Shown piece after piece: positions 1-7,605 of a stretch of 17,788 nucleotides of DNA. Made by a program: the position numbers and the translations under genes. The stretch's first letter is position 1, and each line of letters starts with the position of its first letter. The notes under the pieces are model-generated. The model was given only the letters and a program-made list of their open reading frames with translations, was not told the DNA's origin and searched no databases. The stretch is from the NCBI GenBank assembly GCA_937889655.1, contig CALBZG010000131.1, forward strand, positions 1 through 17,788, read 5' to 3'. Origin of the DNA: an uncultured Clostridia bacterium. GTDB taxonomy: Bacteria; Bacillota; Clostridia; Peptostreptococcales; Anaerovoracaceae.

Positions 1-2262
1 TAAGGTTGTTGCGGTGCTGCCGGAAAGAGCAGAGCTCAATCCATTGGCGAGATTATATGCCGTCACGCCGTAATAAGCGGCAGCATTTCTATCCAAAGTA
101 ACTTTTACTTCCGGTGTTCCCTCCTTCAAATCCAGATAAGCCTCGGCGACGCCCTTCGTATCCTTGACCATGGAAGTCAGTTCGTTGCCGATGGTCTCAA
201 GGGTTTCCAAATCGTTGCCCTTGATAACCAGGCTAAGATCACTGCCTCCACTCATCATATCACTGTAGGTTGAAGTGACGTTAACATCGATTTCAGCCCC
301 CGAAAGATTTGCAAACCTCTTTGATACATCCGCTGCCACTTCTTCCGTGCTTCTCTTTCTTTCGGTTTTATCAATCAGAGTCACGCTTAAGGTGTCGCTG
401 GCTTCTGCTGAAAATGACATACCCATTGAGTTGCCGCTGCCACCGATATCTACAGTGCAATGCTCGGTTTCAGGCAAGGTCAGAATGTATTTTTCTATCT
501 CAGATGCCAGAACGTCTTTCTCTTTCAGCGAAGTGCCATATGGTGATTCGACAGAAACTGTGAAAGTCCCCTCATCCGCTGCGGGAAGCAATTCTGTCCC
601 AACAACGAGGATCAGTCCAAGGGAAGCAGAAAATATCAACAAGCATGTGACAACGACTTTCTTACGCTTTTTGAGAGCTGCTGATATGATTTTCTCATAC
701 CAGGTCGTCAGGCTGTCGATAGCTGCACTGAATTTCTGGATGTGCTTGAATTTGTAACGCTTGGTCCCCAATCTGATATAATCTGTTGATATCCCGCGAG
801 TAAGAAGCTTTGAACAGAGCATCGGGACGATGGTCACGGAAACTAGTAGGGAAGCTATCAAAGCGATGACGATGGTGTAGCAGAAATCCTTAAACATTAG
901 TCCTGCTAAGCCGCCACTCACGGCTATCGGAAGGAATACTAGAATCGTTGTAAGGGTTGATGCGGTTACGGCCAGCAGAACTTCTCTGCTGCCCTGCGAG
1001 GAAGCTTCCTGGGGCGAAGAGATGTTTTGACGGATTCGAAATATATTTTCCAGGACAACGATGGAATCGTCCACCAGCATTCCTATGGATATAGTAAGAG
1101 AGCATAACGTAACGACGTTAAGAGAGATCCCCAGCCAATTCATGAGCGCAAAGGTTGCCAAAAGGGATGTCGGTATAGACAAAGCGATGACTAGTGTGCT
1201 TCGCATATTCAAAAGAAACAGGAATACGACCACAACAGCGAGAATCGCGCCAATTACAGCAGCCTCTCCGGCAGAGCTGAGAGAACCGTTGATAAAATCA
1301 GCCTGATCAAAACCAACCACGAATTTGAGATCCGGATAATCCTCTCTCAATTCAACAAGAAGATCTTCCACCTCGCTGGAGACTTTTACAGTATTTGCAT
1401 CTGACTGCTTCGTTATCATCAAGCCGATCGCGGTGCTTCCATCGATACGGGATATAGAGTTCTGCTCTTTGTAGCCAGCCTCCACTGTTGCCAGATCGCT
1501 AAGTCTGACTATGCTATAATCCGGCAGCACCAGCGGAAGGGTTTTGATGTCTTCGACACTCTTGAATTCTCCCACAGTCCTGACAATTATTTCTGTGCTT
1601 CCTTTCGTAATATCTCCGCTTGGCATATTGATATTTTCAGCCGCCAACAGCTGAGACAATAACGCGAGGTTCATCCCATAATCAGTGAGCTTCTGCTGGT
1701 CCACCGTAATAGCGATTTCTTCTTCGATCGCACCGGTGACATCTACAGAGGCAACCCCGCTCAGTCTCTCAAATTTGGAAACGATGTTACTTTCCAATAG
1801 GCTATTCAGTTCGTCAAGAGGCATATCGCCGGAAACGTAAATCTGGGAAATCGGAAGAGAGTTCATGTCAAGCTTCAGAACCATAGGATCGCCAGCGGTG
1901 CTTGGCAGATAATCTTCCACCAGTGCTATTTTTTCGCGCATATTCAAGGTCGCAAAGTTCATGTCCTGATCCATGTCAAATTGCACGGCTACCACGGATT
2001 GCCCCTGAAGCGTAATGGAATACATGGAATCAAGGCCTTCAACGGAAGCCAGAGCTGTTTCAAGAGGCTTCGTCACCATGGATTCTACTTCTTGAGGTGC
2101 TGCATTCGGGTAATCGCAAAGAACCAGCGCCATCGGGTATTCGATTTTCGGCATCAGATCCCTTGGCATTCCTATAAAAGCTGATACGCCCAGAACAACG
2201 ACCATCATCATTAGCATGATCGTTGCAACAGGACGTTTAATTGATAGACTGGATATGTTCAT
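1..2262 (-). CDS. RND-family efflux transporter permease (3' end cut off by the window edge)
   Basis: Inner-membrane pump subunit of the resistance-nodulation-division superfamily, HAE1/AcrB-like, driven by the proton gradient; the substrate cannot be read. The reading frame is open for 754 codons with no stop before the window edge, so roughly the last quarter is missing (family members are usually about 1000-1050 residues). It starts MNISSLSIKRPVATIM, the usual first transmembrane helix, followed by a porter domain and then helices from about residue 330. The TM4 hallmark GMLVDDSIVVLENI is present; its Asp pair falls at residues 398-399, equivalent to the proton-relay Asp407/408 of AcrB. 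A further helix follows near residue 510 and then the second periplasm-like domain. The start lies 10 bases after the adaptor stop codon, and its AGGGGAG ribosome site overlaps that stop, so the two genes are translated from one mRNA. No outer-membrane factor is present, as expected in a monoderm. Confidence 0.93.
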   Translation of the reverse strand, partial: MNISSLSIKRPVATIMLMMMVVVLGVSAFIGMPRDLMPKIEYPMALVLCDYPNAAPQEVESMVTKPLETALASVEGLDSMYSITLQGQSVVAVQFDMDQDMNFATLNMREKIALVEDYLPSTAGDPMVLKLDMNSLPISQIYVSGDMPLDELNSLLESNIVSKFERLSGVASVDVTGAIEEEIAITVDQQKLTDYGMNLALLSQLLAAENINMPSGDITKGSTEIIVRTVGEFKSVEDIKTLPLVLPDYSIVRLSDLATVEAGYKEQNSISRIDGSTAIGLMITKQSDANTVKVSSEVEDLLVELREDYPDLKFVVGFDQADFINGSLSSAGEAAVIGAILAVVVVFLFLLNMRSTLVIALSIPTSLLATFALMNWLGISLNVVTLCSLTISIGMLVDDSIVVLENIFRIRQNISSPQEASSQGSREVLLAVTASTLTTILVFLPIAVSGGLAGLMFKDFCYTIVIALIASLLVSVTIVPMLCSKLLTRGISTDYIRLGTKRYKFKHIQKFSAAIDSLTTWYEKIISAALKKRKKVVVTCLLIFSASLGLILVVGTELLPAADEGTFTVSVESPYGTSLKEKDVLASEIEKYILTLPETEHCTVDIGGSGNSMGMSFSAEASDTLSVTLIDKTERKRSTEEVAADVSKRFANLSGAEIDVNVTSTYSDMMSGGSDLSLVIKGNDLETLETIGNELTSMVKDTKGVAEAYLDLKEGTPEVKVTLDRNAAAYYGVTAYNLANGLSSALSGSTATTL

Positions 2263-2272
2263 TGCTGCTCCC

Positions 2273-3409
2273 CTATTCGATCACATTGACTGCCTGGCCT
2301 TCGGTGATATATTGCTGGCCTGATGTTATGATTTTTTCTCCTGACGTCAGCCCGGCTTTTACTTCAACGAAATTGCCGTTATCGATACCGGTGACTACTT
2401 CCTTATATGTTGGGATATTATTTTCATCTATAGTGGCGACAAGAGACCTTCCGCTCTTAATTACCACCGCATCGGAAGGAACGATTATGACCTGATCCTT
2501 TGATTCGGCGATGATCTGGACCTCTGCAAACATGCCCGCTTTTATGTCGCTTCTCTTATCCGTCACAGTTATGGTTATAGGGTATGTGAGCCCTCCGGCG
2601 GCGGGCGCAGGAGATAAAGCCGTTATTTGACCGGCGTAAGCCGTGTCGCCTAGAGTCCCGACATAGATTTGGACCTCATCACCCACCGCGATCGTTCCAA
2701 GCAAATATTCGGTAATGTCGGCATCTATTTTCAAGGAAGAAGTGTCCGCGATCGTTGCAGCCACGCTGCCCGTTGTGGCCAGGTTCCCCAAGGACACATT
2801 TAAAGAGGTGATATAGCCGCTGATTGGAGAGGATGGAGAGCAGTTTCTGTACGCTTCCCCAGCCATTGTAGCGGCAGCCTGAGCAGAGGCATAGGCTGAT
2901 TTTGCCGCTTCATAATCAGCCAGTGAAACGGCGCCTTCCGCATACAGGGTGCTCATAGCATTATATGCGGTTTTAGCCGCCTGAAATGCAGCCGTGGCCT
3001 GGCTATAGGATGCCGCAATCTGGGTTTTATCGATTTCGAAAAGGATCGTACCCTTTTCTACGTAGTCTCCAAGGGAAACATAAACAGCAGTCACCTTGCC
3101 TGAAGCCAGAGGGACTATGACTGCCTCATTGACCGGCGCGATTCTTCCGGTGACTGGAGAGGTAGTAAATATAGATCCCGTTTCGGCTTCTGACACAGTA
3201 ACGTTGACGGGAGGCTCTTCTTTTTGAGTCGGGCCTGATATAATTGAGGCGATTCTGTAGACGCCTAAAGCAATCATCAAAAGGACAGCGATCAGAAGGA
3301 TCTTTTGAGGCAATTTCATCCGATTGAACCTGCTGGACAAGCCGGCTTTGGACTCCGGCTGCAAATCTTTTTCAACAGATTCTATATGGAGTCTATCTTG
3401 ATTTTCCAT
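2273..3409 (-). CDS. RND efflux periplasmic adaptor (membrane fusion protein, HlyD/AcrA type)
   Basis: Adaptor subunit that partners the RND permease encoded just downstream. The chosen start (MENQDRLH) gives 378 residues and has AGGAG six bases upstream; an ATG 33 bases further upstream has no ribosome site. An acidic N-terminal tail is followed by one membrane anchor at about residues 36-57. Then come the barrel-sandwich (lipoyl-like) half ending in PVNEAVIVPLASGKVTAVYV, and an alanine-rich coiled-coil hairpin (AATAAFQAAKTAYNA and AKSAYASAQAAATM). The second lipoyl half (SPISGYITSLNV), a beta-barrel (DEVQIYVGTLGD, KAGMFAEVQI) and the membrane-proximal end (GLTSGEKIITSGQQYI) follow. This domain order is that of the family. 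The coiled coil is short, fitting a system without a TolC-like partner. It is the first gene of the minus-strand operon. Confidence 0.93.
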   Translation of the reverse strand: MENQDRLHIESVEKDLQPESKAGLSSRFNRMKLPQKILLIAVLLMIALGVYRIASIISGPTQKEEPPVNVTVSEAETGSIFTTSPVTGRIAPVNEAVIVPLASGKVTAVYVSLGDYVEKGTILFEIDKTQIAASYSQATAAFQAAKTAYNAMSTLYAEGAVSLADYEAAKSAYASAQAAATMAGEAYRNCSPSSPISGYITSLNVSLGNLATTGSVAATIADTSSLKIDADITEYLLGTIAVGDEVQIYVGTLGDTAYAGQITALSPAPAAGGLTYPITITVTDKRSDIKAGMFAEVQIIAESKDQVIIVPSDAVVIKSGRSLVATIDENNIPTYKEVVTGIDNGNFVEVKAGLTSGEKIITSGQQYITEGQAVNVIE

Positions 3410-3466
3410 TTTTTTCTCCTTAGAGCAATTAGTTGATGACAATTAATGAATTTTTGCAAGTAGATA

Positions 3467-3482
3467 CCGACCCGCCGGTCGG
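3467..3482. promoter_or_regulatory. Operator-like palindrome 1 (CCGACC-N4-GGTCGG)
   Basis: Perfect 16-base inverted repeat, CCGACC cgcc GGTCGG, just downstream of the RND operon -10 box at the predicted transcription start. Shape and position fit a TetR-family repressor site. No regulator gene lies in the window, so the protein that binds is unknown. Confidence 0.65.
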
Positions 3483-3489
3483 CAAGCTC

Positions 3490-3518
3490 ATCATAACAAA
3501 TTCCGACCCACGGGTCAA
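3490..3518 (-). promoter_or_regulatory. Sigma-A-type promoter of the RND efflux operon
   Basis: On the minus strand TTGACC (3518-3513) and TATGAT (3495-3490) are separated by exactly 17 bases; each box matches the consensus at five of six positions. The expected transcription start is near 3483, giving a leader of about 75 bases before the adaptor start. One palindrome lies in the spacer and overlaps the -35 box, and another begins at the transcription start, a typical repressor layout. Confidence 0.75.
3503..3518. promoter_or_regulatory. Operator-like palindrome 2 (GACCC-N2-GGGTC)
   Basis: GACCC ac GGGTC is a perfect inverted repeat. Written in the same frame as palindrome 1 it reads CCGACC cacg GGTCAA. 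It lies between the -35 and -10 boxes of the RND promoter and overlaps the -35 box. Its centre is 36 bases from that of palindrome 1. Confidence 0.6.
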
Positions 3519-3562
3519 GTCAAGATTTTGCTATTATAGGTAGCTTCTAAAGAAGTTCATTA

Positions 3563-3591
3563 TAGAATAATTCTGACCCTTAGGTTATAAT
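3563..3591 (+). promoter_or_regulatory. Possible promoter of the nth-ptb-iorAB-buk operon
   Basis: A perfect TATAAT -10 box at 3586-3591 sits 17 bases after TAGAAT (3563-3568), a poor -35 box with three of six matches. It is the best candidate upstream of nth. Transcription would start near 3598, about 65 bases before the nth start codon. Confidence 0.4.
3573..3588. promoter_or_regulatory. Weaker third copy of the GACC-N4-GGTY operator motif
   Basis: TGACC ctta GGTTA matches the palindromes at 3467 and 3503 with one half-site mismatch. It overlaps the plus-strand TATAAT at 3586-3591, the likely -10 box of the nth-ptb-iorAB-buk transcript. It may let the same regulator touch both divergent operons, but one imperfect copy is weak evidence. 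Confidence 0.35.
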
Positions 3592-3663
3592 ACATAAATA
3601 TGATAAAAAGTAGATTGAAGGAACCGGCAGATATAATCGAATGATCAAAAAAGCAATAAAACG

Positions 3664-4308
3664 ATGAAAAAGGACAAAATTAAGGAAATCCTCGACCGGC
3701 TTGAAGAAATGTATCCGGAGGCAGGTTGCGCCCTGGAACATGAAAATGTTTTTCAGTTGCTGATCGCTACTGTGCTTTCGGCTCAGACAACGGACAAAAG
3801 TGTAAATCGTGTGGCAGGAGAACTTTTTGGCAGATATCCCGATGCCGGCCGGCTGGCCCAAGCAGACAGATCCGATGTTGAGAGAATCATCAGGACTATA
3901 GGAATGTTCAAGACGAAAGCAGGAAACATTATCGGACTTTCCAAAATACTGGCAAGCCAATATGATGGAATCGTGCCCGGCGATTATAATGCGCTGATCA
4001 CTTTGCCCGGAGTTGGAAGAAAAACGGCAAATGTCGTATTGTCAGTCGGATTCGGCCAACAAAGGATCGCAGTCGATACCCATGTTTTTCGCGTAGCTAA
4101 CCGAATCGGCCTGGCTGACGGAAAGGATGTGCTGGAAACGGAAGAAGCACTGATGAAGAATATACCGGAAAACAGGTGGACCCAAACCCATCATTGTCTG
4201 ATCTTTCATGGACGGAACCTTTGCACCGCAAGAAACCCCAAATGCGAGGATTGCCTGATACGCGATCATTGCAGGCACTACAATGCAATAAAAGAAAGAG
4301 AGTATTAA
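3664..4308 (+). CDS. nth: Endonuclease III (DNA glycosylase/AP lyase)
   Basis: Base-excision-repair enzyme that removes oxidised pyrimidines and cleaves the abasic site. At 214 residues it is full length. The helix-hairpin-helix segment LPGVGRKTANVV carries the catalytic lysine at residue 120, and the catalytic aspartate in VDTHVFR is residue 138, the same numbers as in E. coli Nth. The C-terminal [4Fe-4S] ligands follow C-X6-C-X2-C-X5-C at 187, 194, 197 and 203, again identical in position. No good ribosome site precedes the ATG and an in-frame stop at 3634 excludes a longer form. The stop of an 8-codon upstream reading frame overlaps the ATG as ATGA, so translation may be coupled. The gene ends four bases before ptb, placing a repair enzyme first in a fermentation operon. 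Confidence 0.96.
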   Translation: MKKDKIKEILDRLEEMYPEAGCALEHENVFQLLIATVLSAQTTDKSVNRVAGELFGRYPDAGRLAQADRSDVERIIRTIGMFKTKAGNIIGLSKILASQYDGIVPGDYNALITLPGVGRKTANVVLSVGFGQQRIAVDTHVFRVANRIGLADGKDVLETEEALMKNIPENRWTQTHHCLIFHGRNLCTARNPKCEDCLIRDHCRHYNAIKEREY

Positions 4309-4312
4309 CAAT

Positions 4313-5251
4313 ATGGTATATAAAAATTTCGATCAGTTAATGAAAGCTGTCGGGAATACTTCCAGGAAGAAAGTTGTCTTGGCGGGAGCCCATGATCCAC
4401 ATGCCCTTGAAGCCGTATTGAAGGCGGAGCAGGATGGCCTCATCGATTATATGCTTGTTGGCAAAAGTCAAGAAATCCAACAGATATCCGGAGAATTGGG
4501 GTACAAGGTCAATGCTGGAAATATCTTGGATATCGGAGATCCTGAAAGTGCGGCTGCGGCATCGGTGGATATCATACGACGGGGCGAAGGGGATTTTCTG
4601 ATGAAAGGGAAAATGGAAACAGCGACATTGCTCAAGGCGGTGGTTGATAAACGTTATGGCATCACAACCGGCAGAATCATGTCCCATGTGGCCATTCTGG
4701 AAATTCCATCCTACCACAAATTGTTAGCCACGACCGACGGAGGTATGATCCTTTACCCTGATTTAGAACAGAAAAAGGCGATCCTGAAAAATGCCATTGA
4801 GCTTTTCCATGCGCTGGGGTACGATTGTCCGAAAGCTGGCGTCATGGCAGCTATTGAAGTGGTCAATGAAAAAATGCGGGAAACCATCGATGGCGCCGAG
4901 TTGAAAAGGTTGGCAAACGAGGAAAATTACTTTGGAAGATGTTTGATAGAAGGACCAATTTCCTTTGATTTGGCGGTAAGCGCTACGGCGGCTGAAATCA
5001 AGGGGTACAACAGCCCTGTAGCAGGTGATGTGGACATCATGCTGATGCCGGATATCACCTCGGGCAATCTAACGACGAAGGGACTTTATTGCCTGGGAGG
5101 GGCCAGAATGGCCGGGTGTGTTATCGGTGCTGCTGTGCCCATCGTTCTCAGTTCCAGAGGAGCAACCTTCGAGGAAAAATACATTTCACTGCTGCTATGT
5201 GCAGCTTTGGTAAAAAATAATGATAGAGAGATAGAGAGGAGATCGATATGA
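4313..5251 (+). CDS. ptb: Phosphate acyltransferase of the phosphate butyryltransferase family
   Basis: Converts an acyl-CoA and phosphate to an acyl phosphate and CoA in the cytoplasm. The 312 residues match the usual length of the phosphotransacetylase/phosphotransbutyrylase family. Family blocks are visible in order: VLAGAHDPHALEAV near the N-terminus, DFLMKGKMETATLLKAV, TTGRIMSHVAILEIP, TTDGGMILYPDLEQK, a central GPISFDLAVS, and the C-terminal DVDIMLMPDITSGNLTTKGL with GAAVPIVLSSRG. The gene shares its ATGA stop/start with iorA and is followed by a cognate kinase gene (buk). The acyl group is therefore inferred to be the product of IorAB, for example phenylacetyl-, hydroxyphenylacetyl- or indoleacetyl-CoA, rather than butyryl-CoA. 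The sequence alone does not prove substrate choice. The ribosome site is only a purine-rich GAAAGAGAG, so translation may depend partly on coupling to nth. Confidence 0.9.
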   Translation: MVYKNFDQLMKAVGNTSRKKVVLAGAHDPHALEAVLKAEQDGLIDYMLVGKSQEIQQISGELGYKVNAGNILDIGDPESAAAASVDIIRRGEGDFLMKGKMETATLLKAVVDKRYGITTGRIMSHVAILEIPSYHKLLATTDGGMILYPDLEQKKAILKNAIELFHALGYDCPKAGVMAAIEVVNEKMRETIDGAELKRLANEENYFGRCLIEGPISFDLAVSATAAEIKGYNSPVAGDVDIMLMPDITSGNLTTKGLYCLGGARMAGCVIGAAVPIVLSSRGATFEEKYISLLLCAALVKNNDREIERRSI

Positions 5252-7026
5252 AGCAACTATTGACAGGAAACGAAGCGGTAGCACGGGGAGCGTATGAAGC
5301 AGGAGTACGCTATGCTGCGGCATATCCCGGAACACCCAGCACGGAGATCCTGGAAAATCTGGCGACTTACGAAGATATCACCGCTGAATGGGCGCCAAAT
5401 GAAAAGGTGGCGCTGGAGTCCGTTATCGGCGCATCTTTTGCAGGAGCCAGAGCGATGGCTTCCATGAAACATGTGGGAATGAACGTGGCCGCAGATCCAC
5501 TTTTCACTTTTGCTTACACAGGAGTAAACGGCGGAGCAGTCATAATAACAGCAGACGAGCCGGGGATGCATAGTGCTCAAAATGAACAGGATAACAGGAA
5601 TTATGCCAAAGCGGCAAAGATTCCGATGTTCGAGCCTTCAGACAGCCAGGAATGCCTCGATATGGTAAAAGAAGCCTATGAAATCAGTGAGATGAATGAT
5701 ATACCGGTTATTTTCAGGATGACGACCAGAGTCTGCCACAGCAAATCCATAACAGAAGTGGGCGAAAGGAAGGAAGTTGCCATCAAAGATTTTATTAAAA
5801 CTCCATCCAAATATGTAATGGTTCCTGCCCTGGCAAAATTAAGGAGGGTCGATCTGGAAACGAGATTAAGTCGTCTAAAAGATTATTCAGAGCGCTGTAA
5901 ATGGAATTACGCCGAATATAATGATCTGGAAATCGGAATCATCGCTTCCGGGCCGAGTTATCGATACGCCAAAGAAGTGTTCGGCGATACCGTTTCTTAC
6001 CTGAAACTTGGCTTTACCCATCCGCTCCCGGATGCTCTCATCAGCGAATTCTGCGGCACTGTCGGCAGGGTATACATTATTGAGGAAAACGATCCGTATC
6101 TGGAAGAAAGAGTTCGCATTTTAGGCTATCGATGCATTGGAAAAGACCTGTTCCCGAAATACGGGGAAATGACCCCGGATGTCATCCGGAAATATGTTTA
6201 TGGGAAAGCTTTGCCCGAAATCGAATATGACAGAGGCGGGGTCATTGGAAGACCTCCTACACTTTGCGCCGGATGCCCGCATAGAGGATTTTTCTACCAT
6301 TTAGGCAAAAAGAAAAATATTATGATATCCGGGGACATCGGGTGCTACACTCTTGGATTCGCTAAACCTTACACCGCAATGGATTCTACGATTTGCATGG
6401 GGGCCAGCTTCAGCATTGGCCACGGCGCTCAGAAAGTATTCAACATGACGGATACTGGCCTGAGGGTTGTATCCGTACTGGGAGATTCGACCTTCTTCCA
6501 TACCGGAATAAACTCGTTGATGACCGTAGTTTATAATGGCTCGAATACGGTAAGCGTGATCCTTGATAATAGGATCACCGGCATGACAGGGCACCAGGAG
6601 AATCCGGGGAGCGGGAAAAATGCCAAGGGCGATATCGCACCGATTATGGACATCGAGGCTATCGTCAGAGCCATTGGGATAAAGCATGTAAGGACCATCG
6701 ATCCAAACGATCTGGATGTAGTTAATAAAACCTTGGATGAGTGTATCGCCCTTGATGAACCATCGGTCATAATAACAAGGTGGCCGTGCGCTTTAAAGAA
6801 ATTCTCCGAAGCGGACAAGCAGGAATTCAGAGGGGCATTCGAAGACAAGCAAAAAGTGGATGCGGAAAAATGCATTGGCTGCAAGCTCTGTATAAAGTGC
6901 GGTTGCCCGGCCTTGTCTTTTGATCAGGAAAGAAAAAAAGCGGTGATCGAGGCACTACAGTGTGTCGGTTGTGGGGTTTGTGGACAAATCTGCCCTAAAG
7001 ATGCTATTGGAAGGACGGAGGCTTGA
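5248..7026 (+). CDS. iorA: Indolepyruvate:ferredoxin oxidoreductase, alpha subunit
   Basis: Large subunit of the thiamine-diphosphate enzyme that oxidatively decarboxylates aryl-2-oxoacids (indolepyruvate, phenylpyruvate, hydroxyphenylpyruvate) with CoA to aryl-acetyl-CoA, CO2 and reduced ferredoxin. The N-terminal cofactor domain has YPGTPSTEIL and the activating glutamate region WAPNEKVALE (Glu52). Next comes LCAGCPHRGFF (Cys340, Cys343). The diphosphate-binding stretch begins SGDIGCYTLG and includes GDS at 412-414 and LDN at 439-441, with the typical ITGMTGHQENPG after it. The C-terminus is a two-cluster ferredoxin domain: CIGCKLCIKCGCP (542-554, with an extra cysteine at 551) and CVGCGVCGQICP (572-583). 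At 592 residues it is full length. GAGGAG precedes the ATG, which overlaps the ptb stop by four bases; the stop is one base from iorB. Confidence 0.95.
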   Translation: MKQLLTGNEAVARGAYEAGVRYAAAYPGTPSTEILENLATYEDITAEWAPNEKVALESVIGASFAGARAMASMKHVGMNVAADPLFTFAYTGVNGGAVIITADEPGMHSAQNEQDNRNYAKAAKIPMFEPSDSQECLDMVKEAYEISEMNDIPVIFRMTTRVCHSKSITEVGERKEVAIKDFIKTPSKYVMVPALAKLRRVDLETRLSRLKDYSERCKWNYAEYNDLEIGIIASGPSYRYAKEVFGDTVSYLKLGFTHPLPDALISEFCGTVGRVYIIEENDPYLEERVRILGYRCIGKDLFPKYGEMTPDVIRKYVYGKALPEIEYDRGGVIGRPPTLCAGCPHRGFFYHLGKKKNIMISGDIGCYTLGFAKPYTAMDSTICMGASFSIGHGAQKVFNMTDTGLRVVSVLGDSTFFHTGINSLMTVVYNGSNTVSVILDNRITGMTGHQENPGSGKNAKGDIAPIMDIEAIVRAIGIKHVRTIDPNDLDVVNKTLDECIALDEPSVIITRWPCALKKFSEADKQEFRGAFEDKQKVDAEKCIGCKLCIKCGCPALSFDQERKKAVIEALQCVGCGVCGQICPKDAIGRTEA

Positions 7027-7027
7027 G

Positions 7028-7600
7028 ATGACAAAAAGTATTTTATTGGCGGGAGTCGGCGGCCAGGGAACTATTCTAGCCGGCAAGTTGTTGACCCAAG
7101 GCCTGATGGAAGCGGGTTATGATGTGAAGATGAGTGAGATCCTCGGTATGAGCCAAAGAGGGGGAGATGTTTCATCTCATGTTCGATATGGGGAAAAGGT
7201 CGAATCTCCCGTTATAGAAAAAGGCGGAGCGGATATTGTGATCGCTTTCGAAAAAATGGAGGCTCTCAGGTTTTTGGAATATCTGAAGCCCGATGGCAGG
7301 GTAGTCGTGAATGAATACAAGATGCCATCAATGCCTATTTTGACCGGCGATGCTGTATATCCGGATAATGCAATCGAAGAAATCAAAAAACACGTTCCGG
7401 TTACCGTGATAAACGCTTCTCAGGCAGCAGAAGAACTTGGGAACGGCAAAGTTATGAACATCATACTTCTCGGCTCCATCATCAAAGCCATGGGCCTTGA
7501 AAAAATAGATTGGGACAAAATCATCAGAGAAAACGTAAAGCCTGCATTTGTGGAAATCAATCTCAAAGCCATAAAACGCGGAATGGAAGCAGTGGGGTGA
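7028..7600 (+). CDS. iorB: Indolepyruvate:ferredoxin oxidoreductase, beta subunit
   Basis: Small subunit (190 residues) of the IorAB 2-oxoacid oxidoreductase; it corresponds to the gamma-type domain of pyruvate:ferredoxin oxidoreductases. The family motifs are plain: AGVGGQGTILAGKLL at residues 8-22, SEILGMSQRGGDVSSHVRYG at about 36-55, and an acidic ADIVIAFEKMEALRFL block. The start is fixed by GGAGG at 7017-7021, six bases before ATG 7028. A longer frame opening at 6962 lies inside iorA and has no ribosome site. There is one base between the iorA stop and this start codon, so the subunits are made together. Confidence 0.94.
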   Translation: MTKSILLAGVGGQGTILAGKLLTQGLMEAGYDVKMSEILGMSQRGGDVSSHVRYGEKVESPVIEKGGADIVIAFEKMEALRFLEYLKPDGRVVVNEYKMPSMPILTGDAVYPDNAIEEIKKHVPVTVINASQAAEELGNGKVMNIILLGSIIKAMGLEKIDWDKIIRENVKPAFVEINLKAIKRGMEAVG

Positions 7601-7605
7601 TCATC

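Noticed and set aside
275..757. Plus-strand open frames within the first 2.5 kb
   Set aside because: They are shadows opposite the RND permease, whose minus-strand frame is open across the whole interval and carries the VDDSIVVLEN hallmark.
3410..3442. Adaptor start at 3442, adding 11 residues
   Set aside because: No ribosome site precedes it, and the added segment contains the AGGAG that serves the start at 3409.
6962..7027. Longer iorB starting inside iorA
   Set aside because: The extension lies over the iorA ferredoxin domain and has no ribosome site; GGAGG is correctly placed for ATG 7028 and the GVGGQG fold starts there.
7510..7605. Longer buk starting inside iorB
   Set aside because: The added 32 residues are an out-of-frame reading of iorB and are not kinase-like; a strong GGGGTGATC site serves ATG 7606.
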